Shown here: positions 1 through 8,786 of the stretch, piece by piece
Position numbering within the stretch: position 1 is the stretch's first letter
Layout: each line of letters opens with the position of its first letter
Assembly: GCF_014648115.1 (NCBI RefSeq)
Contig: NZ_BMQM01000030.1
Location: 1 to 43,531 of the forward strand
Source of the DNA: Deinococcus seoulensis
GTDB lineage: Bacteria > Deinococcota > Deinococci > Deinococcales > Deinococcaceae
Direction of reading: 5' to 3'
Length of the DNA stretch: 43,531 nt
Program-made: the position numbers and the translations under genes
Notes under the pieces: model-generated
Databases searched by the model: none
Seen by the model: the letters and a program-made list of their open reading frames with translations, nothing else
Told to the model about the DNA's origin: nothing

Positions 1-209
1 GCTTCACGTACGTGATCTTCTACCAGGAGCAGAACTACGGTGGTCGGAGCGCAGGTCAGGCGGGGACGCTGAAGAAACTGCTGACGTGGATGGTGACGGA
101 CGGTCAGAAGTACAACGAGGGACTGGATTACGCGCCGCTGCCGAGTAACGCGGCCGCGAAAGCCAAGAGCATCATCGCCAGCATGACCTACAACGGCAAG
201 AAATTCTGA
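1..209 (+). CDS. pstS: PstS phosphate-binding protein, 3' end only
   Basis: This is the C-terminal end of an open frame that enters from the left edge (first complete codon at base 3). It ends in a stop at 207-209. The visible residues include FYQEQNYGG, a Leu-Leu-Thr-Trp helix and an ending [10 protein letters not shown]. This resembles the C-terminus of periplasmic phosphate-binding PstS proteins, which close with a helix and a short strand after a tyrosine-rich segment. The assignment rests mainly on position: pstC, pstA, pstB and phoU follow in the canonical order on the same strand. PstS would capture phosphate outside the membrane and deliver it to PstC/PstA. The N-terminal signal peptide and the ligand residues lie outside the window. 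Confidence 0.75.
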   Translation, partial: FTYVIFYQEQNYGGRSAGQAGTLKKLLTWMVTDGQKYNEGLDYAPLPSNAAAKAKSIIASMTYNGKKF

Positions 210-232
210 ACCCCTGATCCGGTGTTCACTGG

Positions 233-265
233 TCGGGCGGCCCTGCGTGATGCGGGGCCGCCCGA
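233..265 (+). terminator. Stem-loop between pstS and pstC
   Basis: Perfect 11-bp inverted repeat (233-243 with 255-265) around an 11-nt loop, starting 24 nt after the pstS stop. No T-run follows, so it is more likely a partial terminator or an mRNA-stabilising hairpin that lowers pstC-phoU expression relative to pstS than a full intrinsic terminator. Confidence 0.55.
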
Positions 266-332
266 ATTCACGCCCCCCGTGGGGGAAGCGGGGGGAAGTG
301 TCTGCCCCGTGTCAGCTCATATGACGTGGGCC

Positions 333-359
333 TGACATGACCCGTGTGAACTGATGTCA
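333..359 (+). promoter_or_regulatory. Inverted repeat TGACAT...ATGTCA upstream of pstC
   Basis: TGACAT (333-338) and ATGTCA (354-359) form an inverted repeat 27-53 bp before the pstC start. The half-sites resemble the TGTCA core of PhoB boxes, but the inverted layout does not match the canonical PhoB direct repeat. It is a candidate phosphate-responsive site only. Confidence 0.25.
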
Positions 360-385
360 AATCGCCCCGGAGGGGTCATGAAACC

Positions 386-1399
386 ATGAGCGAACCTACA
401 CAGTCACCTGCCCGCCCGCCCGCCCAGGCGTCCCTGTCCAGCCGGAGCGACCGGCTGTTCGAGATCCTGATCCTGGCCCTGGCGTCCATCATCGTGTTGA
501 TCTTCCTGCTCAGCGTGTACCAGCTGGGCACCGAGTCCCTCCCGGCCCTGAAACGGTTCGGGCTGGACTTCTTCACGCAGCGCACCTGGAACCCGGTCAC
601 CGGCACGTACGGCGCGGTCGCCATGATCACGGGCACCCTGGTCACCAGTCTGGTGGCCCTGGCGATCAGCGTGCCCCTGGCGATTGCCAGCGCGCTGTTC
701 GTGGCCGAGTACGCCCCGAAGTGGCTGGCGAACCCGGTCGGGTACCTGATCGAACTGCTGGCCGCCGTGCCCAGCGTCGTGTACGGCCTGTGGGCGCTGT
801 TCGTGATCGCGCCCATCCTGAGCCGCTGGGAGCAGGGGTTCTTCCAGTCGCCGGACAAGATCGCGCTGTACACCTCCTGCAAGAACCTGTGGGACAGCGG
901 TTCCACGAACCTGCAGTGCTTCTTCGTCCCCAGTTCCTTCGACGGGCGCGGGCTGGCGCTGGCGATCATCATCCTGACCGTCATGATCCTGCCGTACACC
1001 GCGTCGGTCGCGCGTGACGTGATCCGGCTGGTGCCGCAGGAGCAGCGCGAGGCGATGTACGCGCTGGGCGCCACCAAGTGGGAAGTCATCTCGCGCGCCA
1101 TCCTGCCGTACGCCCGCGCGGGCATCATGGGCGGCGTGATCCTCGCGCTGGGCCGCGCGCTCGGCGAGACGCTGGCCGTCGCCATGGTCATCGGGGACAG
1201 CCAGGACATCATCAAGAGCCTGTTCGGCGGGGCCAGCACCATGGCGTCCGTGATCGCCAACCAGTTCGGTGACGCGCAGGAAACCCTGCACCGCTCGTCG
1301 GTCGTGACGCTGGGCCTGACGCTGTTCTTCCTGAGTGTCGTCGTTAACTACGTCGCGCGCCTGATCATCGCGCGCCTGACGCCCAAGGGGATCCAGTGA
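386..1399 (+). CDS. pstC: Phosphate ABC transporter permease PstC
   Basis: Membrane permease of the PstSCAB phosphate importer, 337 residues, normal for PstC. A hydrophobic helix at about residues 25-48 is followed by the PstC-type segment with a phenylalanine-rich motif ([11 protein letters not shown]). The binding-protein-dependent transport domain follows, with an EAA loop at about 225-250 ([20 protein letters not shown]) that contacts PstB. A roughly 30-residue extracytoplasmic insert near 160-195 carries two cysteines (SCKNLW and LQCFF) that could form a disulfide. A GGAGGGG ribosome site lies upstream. The stop overlaps the pstA start as GTGA, so the two subunits are probably translationally coupled. 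A three-codon ORF (ATG AAA CCA TGA, 378-389) overlaps the start. Confidence 0.95.
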   Translation: MSEPTQSPARPPAQASLSSRSDRLFEILILALASIIVLIFLLSVYQLGTESLPALKRFGLDFFTQRTWNPVTGTYGAVAMITGTLVTSLVALAISVPLAIASALFVAEYAPKWLANPVGYLIELLAAVPSVVYGLWALFVIAPILSRWEQGFFQSPDKIALYTSCKNLWDSGSTNLQCFFVPSSFDGRGLALAIIILTVMILPYTASVARDVIRLVPQEQREAMYALGATKWEVISRAILPYARAGIMGGVILALGRALGETLAVAMVIGDSQDIIKSLFGGASTMASVIANQFGDAQETLHRSSVVTLGLTLFFLSVVVNYVARLIIARLTPKGIQ

Positions 1400-2262
1400 C
1401 CTCCGCACCCACCCGCGTGGCCGCCCCCGCCGGACGCACCCTGAGTCCCGCGCGCCGCATCCAGAACACCGTGATGGGCGGCCTGATCCTGCTCGCGACC
1501 CTGCTGGTCGTGGCGCCCCTGATCCTGATCTTCTTCTACCTGATCAAAGAGGGCGTCGGCGCGATCAACCTGGACTTCTTCACGAAAGTTCCCGCGCCCG
1601 AGGGTGAGACGGGCGGCGGCCTCGCCAACGCCATCCTGGGCAGCATCGAGATGCTGGCCCTGGCGAGCGTGATCGGCGTGCTCGTGGGCGTGTCCGGCGG
1701 GATCTTCCTGTCCGAGTACCCCCGCCACCCGCTGATGCCGACCGTCCGCATGATCAGCGACGTGCTGGCCGGCATTCCCGCGATCGTGATGGGCCTGGTC
1801 GCCTACGGCCTGATCGTGCTTCAGTTCGGTTTCTCCGGGTTCGCCGGGGCGCTGGCGCTGGGCTTCCTGATGATTCCCATCGTGGTGCGCACCACCGAGG
1901 AAGTCCTGAAACTGGTGCCGCTGACCGTCCGCGAGGCCGGACTGGCGCTGGGCCTGCCCAAGTGGCTGGTCACGCTGCGCATCGTGCTGCCCGCCGCCGC
2001 CGGGGGCATCGTGACCGGCGTGATGCTGGCCCTGGCCCGCGTGGCCGGTGAAGCCGCGCCGCTGCTGTTCACCGCCTTCGGGAACAGCGGCATCAACCTC
2101 GACCCCAGCAAACCCATGAGCGCCCTGCCGCTCGAAATCTACCGGGGCGCCACCAGCGCCTACGACGAGAACCAGCGCCTTGCCAAGGCCGGGGCGTTGC
2201 TGCTGATCACCCTGATCTTCCTGACCAGCCTGCTCGCCCGCCGCGCCAGCCGCCGCAAGTAA
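1396..2262 (+). CDS. pstA: Phosphate ABC transporter permease PstA
   Basis: Second membrane subunit of the phosphate importer, 288 residues, normal for PstA. The first membrane helix lies at about residues 28-52. It is followed by the PstA-typical segment with [15 protein letters not shown], then the transport domain and an EAA loop near 179-203 ([20 protein letters not shown]). The GTG start overlaps the pstC stop by 4 nt, as is common for subunits made in equal amounts. The C-terminus ends in a basic ARRASRRK tail on the cytoplasmic side. A 70-bp gap separates it from pstB. PstA pairs with PstC to form the channel powered by PstB. Confidence 0.95.
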   Translation: MTSAPTRVAAPAGRTLSPARRIQNTVMGGLILLATLLVVAPLILIFFYLIKEGVGAINLDFFTKVPAPEGETGGGLANAILGSIEMLALASVIGVLVGVSGGIFLSEYPRHPLMPTVRMISDVLAGIPAIVMGLVAYGLIVLQFGFSGFAGALALGFLMIPIVVRTTEEVLKLVPLTVREAGLALGLPKWLVTLRIVLPAAAGGIVTGVMLALARVAGEAAPLLFTAFGNSGINLDPSKPMSALPLEIYRGATSAYDENQRLAKAGALLLITLIFLTSLLARRASRRK

Positions 2263-2332
2263 CGGCCCCCTCACCTCCCGTCTCCCCAAACCTCACCTTC
2301 CTGCCGCCCGGCGCGGCACTTTCAGGAGCCAC

Positions 2333-3091
2333 ATGACCCCCATCCTCAGCGCGAAGAACGTCAACATCTACTACGGAGACAAGCAGGCCGTCCGGGGCGT
2401 GAACCTCGACGTGCAGCGCGGCACCGTGAACGCCCTGATCGGCCCCAGCGGCTGCGGGAAGACCACCTTCCTGCGCGCCATCAACCGCATGCACGACCTC
2501 ACGCCCGGCGCGCGCGTCGAGGGCACCATCACCCTTGACGGGCAGGACGTGTACGGCCCCGGCGTGGACCCCGTGAACATGCGCCGCCGCGTGGGCATGG
2601 TCTTCCAGAAACCCAACCCCTTCCCGACCATGAGCGTGTTCGACAACGTCGTGTCCGGCCTGAAACTCGCCGGAATCCGCGACCAGAAACGCCTGATGGA
2701 AATCGCCGAACGCTCCCTGCGCGGCGCGGCCCTCTGGGAGGAAGTCAAGGACCGCCTCAAGACCCCCGCGACCGGCCTGAGCGGCGGGCAGCAGCAGCGC
2801 CTGTGCATCGCGCGCGCGCTGGCCGTCGAACCCGAGATCCTGCTGATGGACGAACCCACCAGCGCCCTCGACCCGGCCAGCACCTCCAAGATCGAGGACC
2901 TGATGAGCGACCTGAAGAAGGTCACGACCATCGTGATCGTCACGCACAACATGCACCAGGCGGCCCGCGTGAGCGACACCACCAGCTTCTTCCTGAACGG
3001 CGACCTCGTCGAGCACGGCGTGACCGATCAGGTGTTCACCAGCCCCCGCGACGAACGCACCGAGGCGTACGTCACCGGGCGCTTCGGCTGA
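2333..3091 (+). CDS. pstB: Phosphate ABC transporter ATPase PstB
   Basis: ATPase of the phosphate importer, 252 residues, the usual length. Walker A is GPSGCGKTT (about residues 37-45). PstB-specific features include [11 protein letters not shown] and FQKPNPFP at the Q-loop. The ABC signature is LSGGQQQR, Walker B is [13 protein letters not shown], and the H-loop is [13 protein letters not shown]. The C-terminal [12 protein letters not shown] is typical of PstB. A CAGGAG ribosome site lies 8-10 nt before ATG. phoU follows after 4 nt, so pstB and phoU are surely in one operon. Besides driving transport, PstB is part of the PhoU signalling complex that represses the phosphate-starvation response in well-studied bacteria. 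Confidence 0.97.
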   Translation: MTPILSAKNVNIYYGDKQAVRGVNLDVQRGTVNALIGPSGCGKTTFLRAINRMHDLTPGARVEGTITLDGQDVYGPGVDPVNMRRRVGMVFQKPNPFPTMSVFDNVVSGLKLAGIRDQKRLMEIAERSLRGAALWEEVKDRLKTPATGLSGGQQQRLCIARALAVEPEILLMDEPTSALDPASTSKIEDLMSDLKKVTTIVIVTHNMHQAARVSDTTSFFLNGDLVEHGVTDQVFTSPRDERTEAYVTGRFG

Positions 3092-3095
3092 GCCC

Positions 3096-3698
3096 ATGAC
3101 CGCCCGCCTGGACGAGCAGCTGAGCACGGTCCGCGGTCAGTTCCTGACCATGCAGGACAACCTCGTGTCGCAGCTGCGCCTGATGGGCGACCCGCACCGC
3201 GACCCGGCGCAGGTGCAGGCCGACGTGCAGGCCCTGGACCGGCAGATCGACGCGGCCGAGCGGGAGGCCGTGCAGGGCGTGCTGCGCCTGCTGGCCCTGC
3301 AATCCCCGGTGGCGCGCGACCTGCGTCTGACCGTGCTGATCCTGCAGAGCACCCCGGACCTGGAACGCGCCGGGGATTACGCCCGGCACCTGTCACGCGA
3401 CCTCGGCGCCGCCGGTCCCGAGGGCACGCTGGTCCTGGGCGACCTGACCCTGATGGCCGCCACGCTGCGCGCCGCGACCCTGCCCGGCGACGCCACGCTG
3501 GCCGCGCAGGTCCGGGAACTGGACGCCCGCGTGGACGCCCGCTTCGGGGCCGCCATGACCGACCTGATCGCCCGGCCCGGCGGTCCCGGCGCGCTGGCCG
3601 CCGCCGCGTGGTGGCGCAGCGCCGAGCGGCTGGGCGACCACCTGAAGAACGTCGCGGCGCGCCTGGAAGACCTGTACGCCCGACCGGCCGATCTTTAG
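3096..3698 (+). CDS. phoU: Phosphate signalling regulator PhoU
   Basis: Cytoplasmic PhoU-family regulator, 200 residues. PhoU proteins consist of two repeats of a three-helix bundle, each with an (E/D)xxRxxD metal-binding motif. Both are visible: DLERAGDYARH at about residues 88-98 and AERLGDHLKNVA near the C-terminus. It starts 4 nt after pstB and closes the operon. In other bacteria PhoU links PstB to the PhoR histidine kinase and limits phosphate uptake. No phoR or phoB gene lies in this window. The spacing between the two repeats is slightly short compared with typical 215-240 residue PhoU. Confidence 0.92.
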   Translation: MTARLDEQLSTVRGQFLTMQDNLVSQLRLMGDPHRDPAQVQADVQALDRQIDAAEREAVQGVLRLLALQSPVARDLRLTVLILQSTPDLERAGDYARHLSRDLGAAGPEGTLVLGDLTLMAATLRAATLPGDATLAAQVRELDARVDARFGAAMTDLIARPGGPGALAAAAWWRSAERLGDHLKNVAARLEDLYARPADL

Positions 3699-3855
3699 CC
3701 TGTCTTAAGGATCTGCCGGACGGCGTGCCGGACGGGAACCGGGCGCGTCAGACTCGCGTAAGGGGAAACGGTGCCGCCGGACTCGGCGCGCCGCCGCACC
3801 CCCCCACATTCCACTCACGGCGCCCGCACCGGCGGGCCGTATCCAGGAGGACAGC

Positions 3856-4431
3856 ATGGCAGTATCCCTTTCCAAAGGCGGCAACGTTTCCCTCTCCAAG
3901 GAGGCCCCGGGCCTCAGCGCCATCACCATCGGCCTGGGCTGGGACCCCCGCGTCACCGACGGGCAGCAGTTCGACCTGGACGGCAGCGTGTTCCTGCTCA
4001 ACGCCAGCGGCAAGGTCCGCAGCGACAGCGACTTCATCTTCTACAACAACAAGACCAGCAGCGACGGCAGCGTCACGCACGCCGGTGACAACACCACCGG
4101 CCAGGGCGACGGCGACGACGAGACCGTCGAGGTGAACCTCGCGGGCGTGCCCGCCGACGTGGACAGGATCGCCGTGTGCGTCACCATCCACGAGGCCGAC
4201 ACGCGCGGCCAGAACTTCGGTCAGGTCAGCAAGGCGTACATCCGCATCATGAACAAGGCCGGTGGCGCCGAGATCGCCCGCTACGACCTGTCCGAGGACG
4301 CCAGCACCGACACCGCCATGATCTTCGGCGAGGTCTACCGCAACGGCGCCGACTGGAAGTTCCGCGCGGTCGGTCAGGGCTACGCCGGGGGCCTCGCGCC
4401 GCTGGCCCGCAACTTCGGCGTGAACGTCTGA
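3856..4431 (+). CDS. terD: TerD-family calcium-binding stress protein
   Basis: Cytoplasmic TerD/TerE-type protein, 191 residues, the standard length for TerD and TerE. It opens with the family signature [16 protein letters not shown], followed by GLGWDPR at about 29-35, a [10 protein letters not shown] strand, DFIFYNN, and the acidic calcium-site segment GQGDGDDE at about 84-91. It ends with the usual [13 protein letters not shown] and NFGVNV. TerD domains bind Ca2+ and occur in tellurite-resistance and general stress operons; their biochemical activity is still unclear. A strong ribosome site (AGGAGG) lies 6 nt before ATG. It is the first of six Ter-related genes in a row. The second TerD of the cluster (7882-8457) is a close paralogue, so a TerE name is possible. 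Confidence 0.93.
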   Translation: MAVSLSKGGNVSLSKEAPGLSAITIGLGWDPRVTDGQQFDLDGSVFLLNASGKVRSDSDFIFYNNKTSSDGSVTHAGDNTTGQGDGDDETVEVNLAGVPADVDRIAVCVTIHEADTRGQNFGQVSKAYIRIMNKAGGAEIARYDLSEDASTDTAMIFGEVYRNGADWKFRAVGQGYAGGLAPLARNFGVNV

Positions 4432-4439
4432 ATCCCGCC

Positions 4440-4476
4440 GCCTGAACGGCGCGTGGAATGCCCGCGCCGTTCAGGC
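4440..4476 (+). terminator. 14-bp stem-loop between terD and terA
   Basis: Perfect 14-bp inverted repeat (4440-4453 with 4463-4476) with a 9-nt loop, starting 9 nt after the terD stop. There is no T-run. It could attenuate transcription into terA or protect the terD mRNA 3' end, so that TerD is made in excess over the downstream multidomain proteins. Confidence 0.6.
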
Positions 4477-4565
4477 CCCTGCCCGCCTCGCCATCCACAC
4501 CATCCCCGGAGGGAGGGCCGCACCCGCTGGCCCGCCCTCCTTTCCTTGACCCCGGAGACCCGCCG

Positions 4566-5858
4566 ATGCTGACCTTCCAGACGGGCCAGAAAGCCCGCCT
4601 CGCCGACCTGGGCGCCGGAACCACCCTGAGCGTCACGGCCCGCGTGACCGGTCCCGCCCCCGAGTACGACCTGATCCTGTTCGGCCTGGACGACCAGGGC
4701 CGCCTGACCGACGACCGGTACATGATCTTCTACAACCAGCCCCGCTCGCCCGAGGGAGCGCTGGCCATGCAGGGCGGCGCGCGCGGCGAGAAGACCTTCA
4801 CCGCCAACCTGGGCGCCCTGCCGCCCGGCGTGCGTCGCCTGAGTCTGGCCGCCACGGTGGACGGCGCGGCGTCGTTCGGGCAGATCGACCACGCCGAGGT
4901 GACCGTGCACCTGGGCGGCGCGCCCGTCGCCTCGTACCGCGTGACCGGGCGTGACTTTCAGGCGCAGCGGGCCGTGATGCTCCTCGACGTGTACCACAAG
5001 GACGTGTGGCGCGTCGGGGCAGTCGGGCAGGGCTTCAACGGCGGCCTGGACGCCCTGGTGCGGCACTTCGGCGGTCAGGTGGCCGACACGCCCGCCGCCC
5101 GGCCGCCCGCACCGGCCCCTGCACCAACCCCAGCTCCTGCACCGGCACCGGCCCCGCCTCCCACGCCGACCCCCACGGCCACGCCCTCCGCGTCCGGCGG
5201 CCTGAACTTCAAACGCGAGCGGCCCCGCCCGGAACCCGCGCCCGCCCCCACACCGGCCGCGCCGTCTGCCGCGCCGGTCAGCCTCCAGAAGATCACGCTG
5301 GAGAAACCCGGTCAGACGGCGCGGATCTCGCTGCGCAAGGGCGGCGGCAGCGACCCCATCCGCGTGAACCTCAACTGGAACAAGGGCGGCGGGTTCCTGC
5401 GCGGCCGCACCGACCTGGACCTGGGCTGCATGTACGTCATGAACGACGGCGAACGCGGCGTGATCCAGGCGCTCGGGAACCGCTTCGGATCCGACCGTTT
5501 CGAGCCGTTCATCCTGCTCGACAAGGACGACCGCACGGGCGCCGCCAGCGACGGCGAGAACCTCACCATTCACCGCCCGGACCTGATTCACACGGTCCTG
5601 ATCTTCGCGTTCATCTACGAGGGCACCAGCGACTTCACCCGCGTGGGCGGCCGACTCACCATGAAAGACCCGCGCGGGAACGAGATCAGCGTCAACCTCA
5701 GCAACCCGGACATGCGCCGCACCTTCTGCGCCATCGCGCAGATCGAGAATCACGGAGGCGAGATCCAGATCACCAAGGAAGAACGCTACTTCACCGGCCA
5801 CAAGGACTGCGACGAGCACTACGGCTTCGGATTCCAGTGGTCGGCGGGCAGCAAGTGA
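4566..5858 (+). CDS. terA: TerD-domain and TerA-domain fusion protein
   Basis: Stress protein of 430 residues with two parts. The N-terminal 170 residues form a TerD-like domain (MLTFQTGQKARLADLG, DRYMIFYNQP, VGQGFNGGLDALVRHFGG). An Ala/Pro-rich linker follows at about 175-235. The C-terminal 190 residues form a TerA domain (LRKGGG, TDLDLGCMYVMNDGERG, ALGNRFGS, LDKDDRTG, a GFGFQWSAGSK ending). The ATG at 4566 is chosen because the domain begins there. The GTG/ATG-containing region upstream is low-complexity and overlaps the hairpin. Its stop overlaps the next start as GTGA. The N-terminal domain lacks the full GDGDDE calcium segment seen in the TerD paralogue, suggesting a degenerate or binding-only module. 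TerA proteins act with TerD/TerZ in tellurite and DNA-damage stress complexes. Confidence 0.88.
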   Translation: MLTFQTGQKARLADLGAGTTLSVTARVTGPAPEYDLILFGLDDQGRLTDDRYMIFYNQPRSPEGALAMQGGARGEKTFTANLGALPPGVRRLSLAATVDGAASFGQIDHAEVTVHLGGAPVASYRVTGRDFQAQRAVMLLDVYHKDVWRVGAVGQGFNGGLDALVRHFGGQVADTPAARPPAPAPAPTPAPAPAPAPPPTPTPTATPSASGGLNFKRERPRPEPAPAPTPAAPSAAPVSLQKITLEKPGQTARISLRKGGGSDPIRVNLNWNKGGGFLRGRTDLDLGCMYVMNDGERGVIQALGNRFGSDRFEPFILLDKDDRTGAASDGENLTIHRPDLIHTVLIFAFIYEGTSDFTRVGGRLTMKDPRGNEISVNLSNPDMRRTFCAIAQIENHGGEIQITKEERYFTGHKDCDEHYGFGFQWSAGSK

Positions 5859-7117
5859 CGGCCCTCCAGGCGGGGCAGCGCGTGCCCCTGGCGGACCTGA
5901 ACCTGGACCCGGCGGCGCTGGACGTGGGGGTTCACTGCACGCTGCCCGGCACCGACGTGACCGCCTTCGGCCTTCAGGACGGGCGGCTGGCCGACGACCG
6001 GTACATGGTCTTCTACAACCAGCCCGCCAGCCCCGAGGGTGCCCTGCGCCTGACCGGGCAGGGGGAACGCACCGCCTTCACGCTGAACCTGAACGCCCTG
6101 CCCGCCAGTGTCACCGAGGTCGTGCTGGCCGCCACGCACGACACGCAACCGGTGGCAGCGGCCTCCACCCTGGCCGTCACGGTGGGCGGCGCGAGCTTCG
6201 ACGTGAAACCGCACCTGCGTGCCGAGAAGGCCGTGATGCTGGTGCGCTTCTACCGGCACGGCGGCGCCTGGAGGCTGGCGACGGTCGCGCAGGGCTTCGA
6301 CGGTGGCCTGGACGCCCTGGTCCGGCACTTCGGAGGCGAGGTGGCCGCCGACAGCCCCGCCCCGGCCTCCGGCCCGACCCCGCCCGCACCGTCCGCGCCC
6401 GTGAACCTCCGCAAGGAGCGTCAGCGGGTGCTGCTGGAAAAAGCGGCGGTCACGCAGCCGCACCTGGTCAACCTGATCAAGACCGCGAACGTCAGCCTGG
6501 AAAAACGCGGGCTGGGCGAGGCGCTGTACCGCGTGAACCTCGTACTGGACATCAGCGGCAGCATGAGCCGCGAGTACCGCAGCGGCGCCGTGCAGAACCT
6601 CGCCGAACGCGCCCTGGCCCTCGCCGCCCGCCTGGACGACGACGGACAGGTGGACGTGTACCTGTTCGGGATCAAGGCCCACCGCGCCGGGAGCCTCTCA
6701 CTGGACAACGCGCGCGGCTTCGTGGACCGCCTGAACGTGAAACTGGAGGCCGGCACGCACTACAGCCCGGTCATGCAACTCGTCCGCGAGGACGCCCAGG
6801 CCGCCGGGCACGCGCTGCCCACGCTGGTGCTGTTCATCACGGACGGCGGCAGCAGCAACCGCGACGCCGTGATCCGCCAGATGACCGACTCGTCCCGCGA
6901 ACCGATCTTCTGGAAGTTCATGGGCATCGACCAGGGCGGCGTGAACTTCGACTTCCTGGAGAAACTCGACGACCTGCGCGGCCGCACGGTCGACAACGCC
7001 GACTTCTTCAGCGTCCCGGCGCCCATCACCACCCCCGACCCGCAGCTGTTCGAGTTGCTGGTGAACGAACTCGACAGCTGGCAGCGCGCCGCCCGCACCG
7101 CCGGCATCCTGCGCTGA
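5855..7117 (+). CDS. TerD-like domain fused to von Willebrand A domain (TerF-like)
   Basis: Predicted cytoplasmic protein of 420 residues. Residues 1-165 repeat the TerD-like module of the preceding protein (ALQAGQRVPLADLN, DRYMVFYNQPASPEGAL, VAQGFDGGLDALVRHFGG). A short Ala/Pro linker follows. From about residue 225 there is a vWA domain with an intact MIDAS metal site: DISGSM, a threonine in AGTHYSPV and the aspartate in FITDGGSSN. vWA domains of this subgroup (TerF/TerY) are thought to scaffold metal-dependent complexes with TerD proteins. The GTG start overlaps the terA stop by 4 nt. The near-identical N-terminal halves of this and the terA product point to module duplication. Exact partners are not known from sequence. 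Confidence 0.88.
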   Translation: MTALQAGQRVPLADLNLDPAALDVGVHCTLPGTDVTAFGLQDGRLADDRYMVFYNQPASPEGALRLTGQGERTAFTLNLNALPASVTEVVLAATHDTQPVAAASTLAVTVGGASFDVKPHLRAEKAVMLVRFYRHGGAWRLATVAQGFDGGLDALVRHFGGEVAADSPAPASGPTPPAPSAPVNLRKERQRVLLEKAAVTQPHLVNLIKTANVSLEKRGLGEALYRVNLVLDISGSMSREYRSGAVQNLAERALALAARLDDDGQVDVYLFGIKAHRAGSLSLDNARGFVDRLNVKLEAGTHYSPVMQLVREDAQAAGHALPTLVLFITDGGSSNRDAVIRQMTDSSREPIFWKFMGIDQGGVNFDFLEKLDDLRGRTVDNADFFSVPAPITTPDPQLFELLVNELDSWQRAARTAGILR

Positions 7118-7227
7118 CCCGTTCTGCGCGGACCGGGCGCATCTGCGCGTCAGGACACGCGGCGCATCCGGTAGATTCACCCTGACCGCCCCCTCTCCCG
7201 CATTCCCCCCCATCAAGGAGTACCGAC

Positions 7228-7809
7228 ATGCCCATCTCACTGCAAAAAGGCCAGCAGATCAGCCTCGCCAAGGAAGCCGGACCCAGCCTCCAGACCGTCC
7301 GCATGGGCCTTGGCTGGGACGCCATCAAGAAGAAGGGCTTCCTGGGGTTCGGCGGCGGCACCGTCGACGTGGACCTCGACGCGAACGCCCTGATGTTCGA
7401 CGCGTCCGGGCAACTGATCGACGTGGTGTGGTTCCGGCAGTTGCAGAGCAAGGACGGCAGCGTCCGCCACAGCGGCGACAACCGCACGGGCGCCGGTGAC
7501 GGCGACGACGAGACCATCACCGTCGACCTGACCCGCCTGCCCGGCGCCGTGCAGACCGTGATCTTCAGCGTGAACAACTACACCGGCCAGAACTTCAACC
7601 AGGTCGAGAACGCCTACTGCCGCCTCGTGAACACCCAGGGCGACAAGGAAATCGCGCGTTTCAACCTCAGCGTGCAGGGCGACCACACCGCCATGATCCT
7701 CGCCAGCCTGAAGCGCAGCGGCGCCGACTGGACCATGACCGCCATCGGCACCCCCTCGCGCGGGCGCACGTACACCGACAACCTGCCCGACATGCGCCCC
7801 CACCTGTAA
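7228..7809 (+). CDS. terZ: TerZ-type TerD-family stress protein
   Basis: TerD-family protein of 193 residues that matches the TerZ branch in length and in specific features. It carries the insert after GLGWD (IKKKGFLGFGGG), VWFRQLQSKDGSVRHSGDN, GDGDDETITVDL with the calcium-site acids, NNYTGQNFNQVENAYCRLV, and the ending GRTYTDNLPDM. An AAGGAG ribosome site lies 7 nt before ATG. A 110-bp gap separates it from the vWA gene and contains a TAGATT box at 7172-7177 that could be a -10 element, so terZ may have its own promoter. It probably works with the two TerD proteins in the same Ca2+-dependent complexes. Confidence 0.92.
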   Translation: MPISLQKGQQISLAKEAGPSLQTVRMGLGWDAIKKKGFLGFGGGTVDVDLDANALMFDASGQLIDVVWFRQLQSKDGSVRHSGDNRTGAGDGDDETITVDLTRLPGAVQTVIFSVNNYTGQNFNQVENAYCRLVNTQGDKEIARFNLSVQGDHTAMILASLKRSGADWTMTAIGTPSRGRTYTDNLPDMRPHL

Positions 7810-7881
7810 GCCTCATCAGTCGGCCCAATCGGTGGGCACGTTCCCCGGCATCCCTTCACTCCAAGCAAAGGACGGTACATC

Positions 7882-8457
7882 ATGGCTCTCTCCCTCCAGA
7901 AAGGCGGCAACATCTCCCTGAGCAAGCAGGACGCCAACCTGCAACGCATTCTCGTGGGCCTCGGCTGGGACCCGCGCAGCACTGACGGTCAGGCCTTCGA
8001 CCTGGACGCCAGCGCCTTCCTGCTGACCGCAGGCGGGCGCGTGCGCGGCGACCACGACTTCATCTTCTACAACCAGCTGCGCAGCGCCGACGGCAGCGTC
8101 GAACACACCGGCGACAACCGCACGGGCGTCGGCGACGGTGACGACGAGAGCGTCCGCGTGGACCTCACGAAAGTCCCGGCCGAGATCGAGAAGATCGCCG
8201 TGACCGTCACCATCGACGAGGCCGACGCCCGCCGCCAGAACTTCGGTCAGGTGGGCGGCGCGTTCATCCGCATCCTGAACGAGGACACCGGCCAGGAACT
8301 CACCCGCTACGACCTCGGCGAGGACTTCAGCACCGAGACGGCCGTCATCTTCGGCGAGATCTACCGCCACGGCGGCGAATGGAAGTTCCGCGCGGTCGGA
8401 CAGGGCTTCGCCGGCGGCCTGGGCCCGATGGCCCGCAACTACGGCGTGAACGTCTGA
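7882..8457 (+). CDS. Second TerD/TerE-family stress protein
   Basis: TerD-family protein of 191 residues, a clear paralogue of the product of 3856-4431: [71 protein letters not shown] and [13 protein letters not shown]...NYGVNV. It could be called TerE or TerD; sequence alone does not separate them. The ribosome site is AAAGGA upstream of ATG. The TGA stop is shared with the left target-site duplication of a 134-bp repeat element: the insertion fell exactly on the stop codon and left the reading frame unchanged. Transcription leaving the gene therefore runs directly into the element and its hairpins. Confidence 0.93.
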   Translation: MALSLQKGGNISLSKQDANLQRILVGLGWDPRSTDGQAFDLDASAFLLTAGGRVRGDHDFIFYNQLRSADGSVEHTGDNRTGVGDGDDESVRVDLTKVPAEIEKIAVTVTIDEADARRQNFGQVGGAFIRILNEDTGQELTRYDLGEDFSTETAVIFGEIYRHGGEWKFRAVGQGFAGGLGPMARNYGVNV

Positions 8458-8594
8458 TACGGACTGCCGTCTGTTTCGCCAGCAATCCGGAACCCCACCG
8501 GATTGTCGGCTCCACATCCGGAACCCGTTTCTTTCCTACTCGCCTCCGCCCGGATTGAATGCCTCTGTAATCCGTTCAATCCGGGTCCGCCTGA
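8455..8594 (-). repeat. MITE-like repeat, full copy 1 (with 3-bp target duplications)
   Basis: Element 8458-8591 (134 bp) flanked by TGA (8455-8457 and 8592-8594). The left end TACGGACTGCCG and its partner at the right end are imperfect inverted repeats; the right end has decayed to CCGCC. The arm with GTTTCG is on the left, so it is inverted relative to the two copies near 24.3 and 24.6 kb. It carries the two internal hairpins of the family. Confidence 0.85.
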
Positions 8595-8608
8595 GCCCTC
8601 TGTGATCC

Positions 8609-8653
8609 ATCATGCCGTAGCGCGGTACTGTACGAGCCGCGTTGCGGCATGAT
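8609..8653. terminator. 17-bp stem-loop upstream of the DUF475 gene
   Basis: Arms 8609-8625 and 8637-8653 pair over 17 bp with two G-U type positions and an 11-nt loop. No T-run follows. It sits between the end of the TerD cluster and the DUF475 gene, so it may be a terminator for the cluster or a leader structure of the downstream mRNA. It does not show the conserved bases of the manganese (yybP-ykoY) riboswitch often found ahead of terC-like genes. Confidence 0.5.
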
Positions 8654-8786
8654 CTGGTACGGACCGCGCCCGAGGGGCGCCGCCATCCAGCCCTGCGCGC
8701 CTGATCCGCGCCTCGCTCCGCGCCGGTCAGGCGCTCTTCACACCTCACCCGGCGGGCACGCGCCCGCCACCAGGAGTCCCCAGAGA

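Noticed and set aside
376..3127. Long open frames on the strand opposite the pst genes (and similar ones opposite most other genes)
   Set aside because: They mirror the GC-rich third-position pattern of the real genes, have Arg/Ala/Gly/His-rich nonsense composition, no domains and no ribosome sites.
5090..5270. Repetitive Pro/Ala codons as a nucleotide repeat element
   Set aside because: This is the coding sequence of the low-complexity linker in the TerA fusion protein, not a separate repeat.
8654..8786. Manganese (yybP-ykoY) riboswitch ahead of the TerC-like gene
   Set aside because: The expected GGGGAGUAG-type conserved bases and the two-loop contact are absent; only a plain hairpin upstream is visible.
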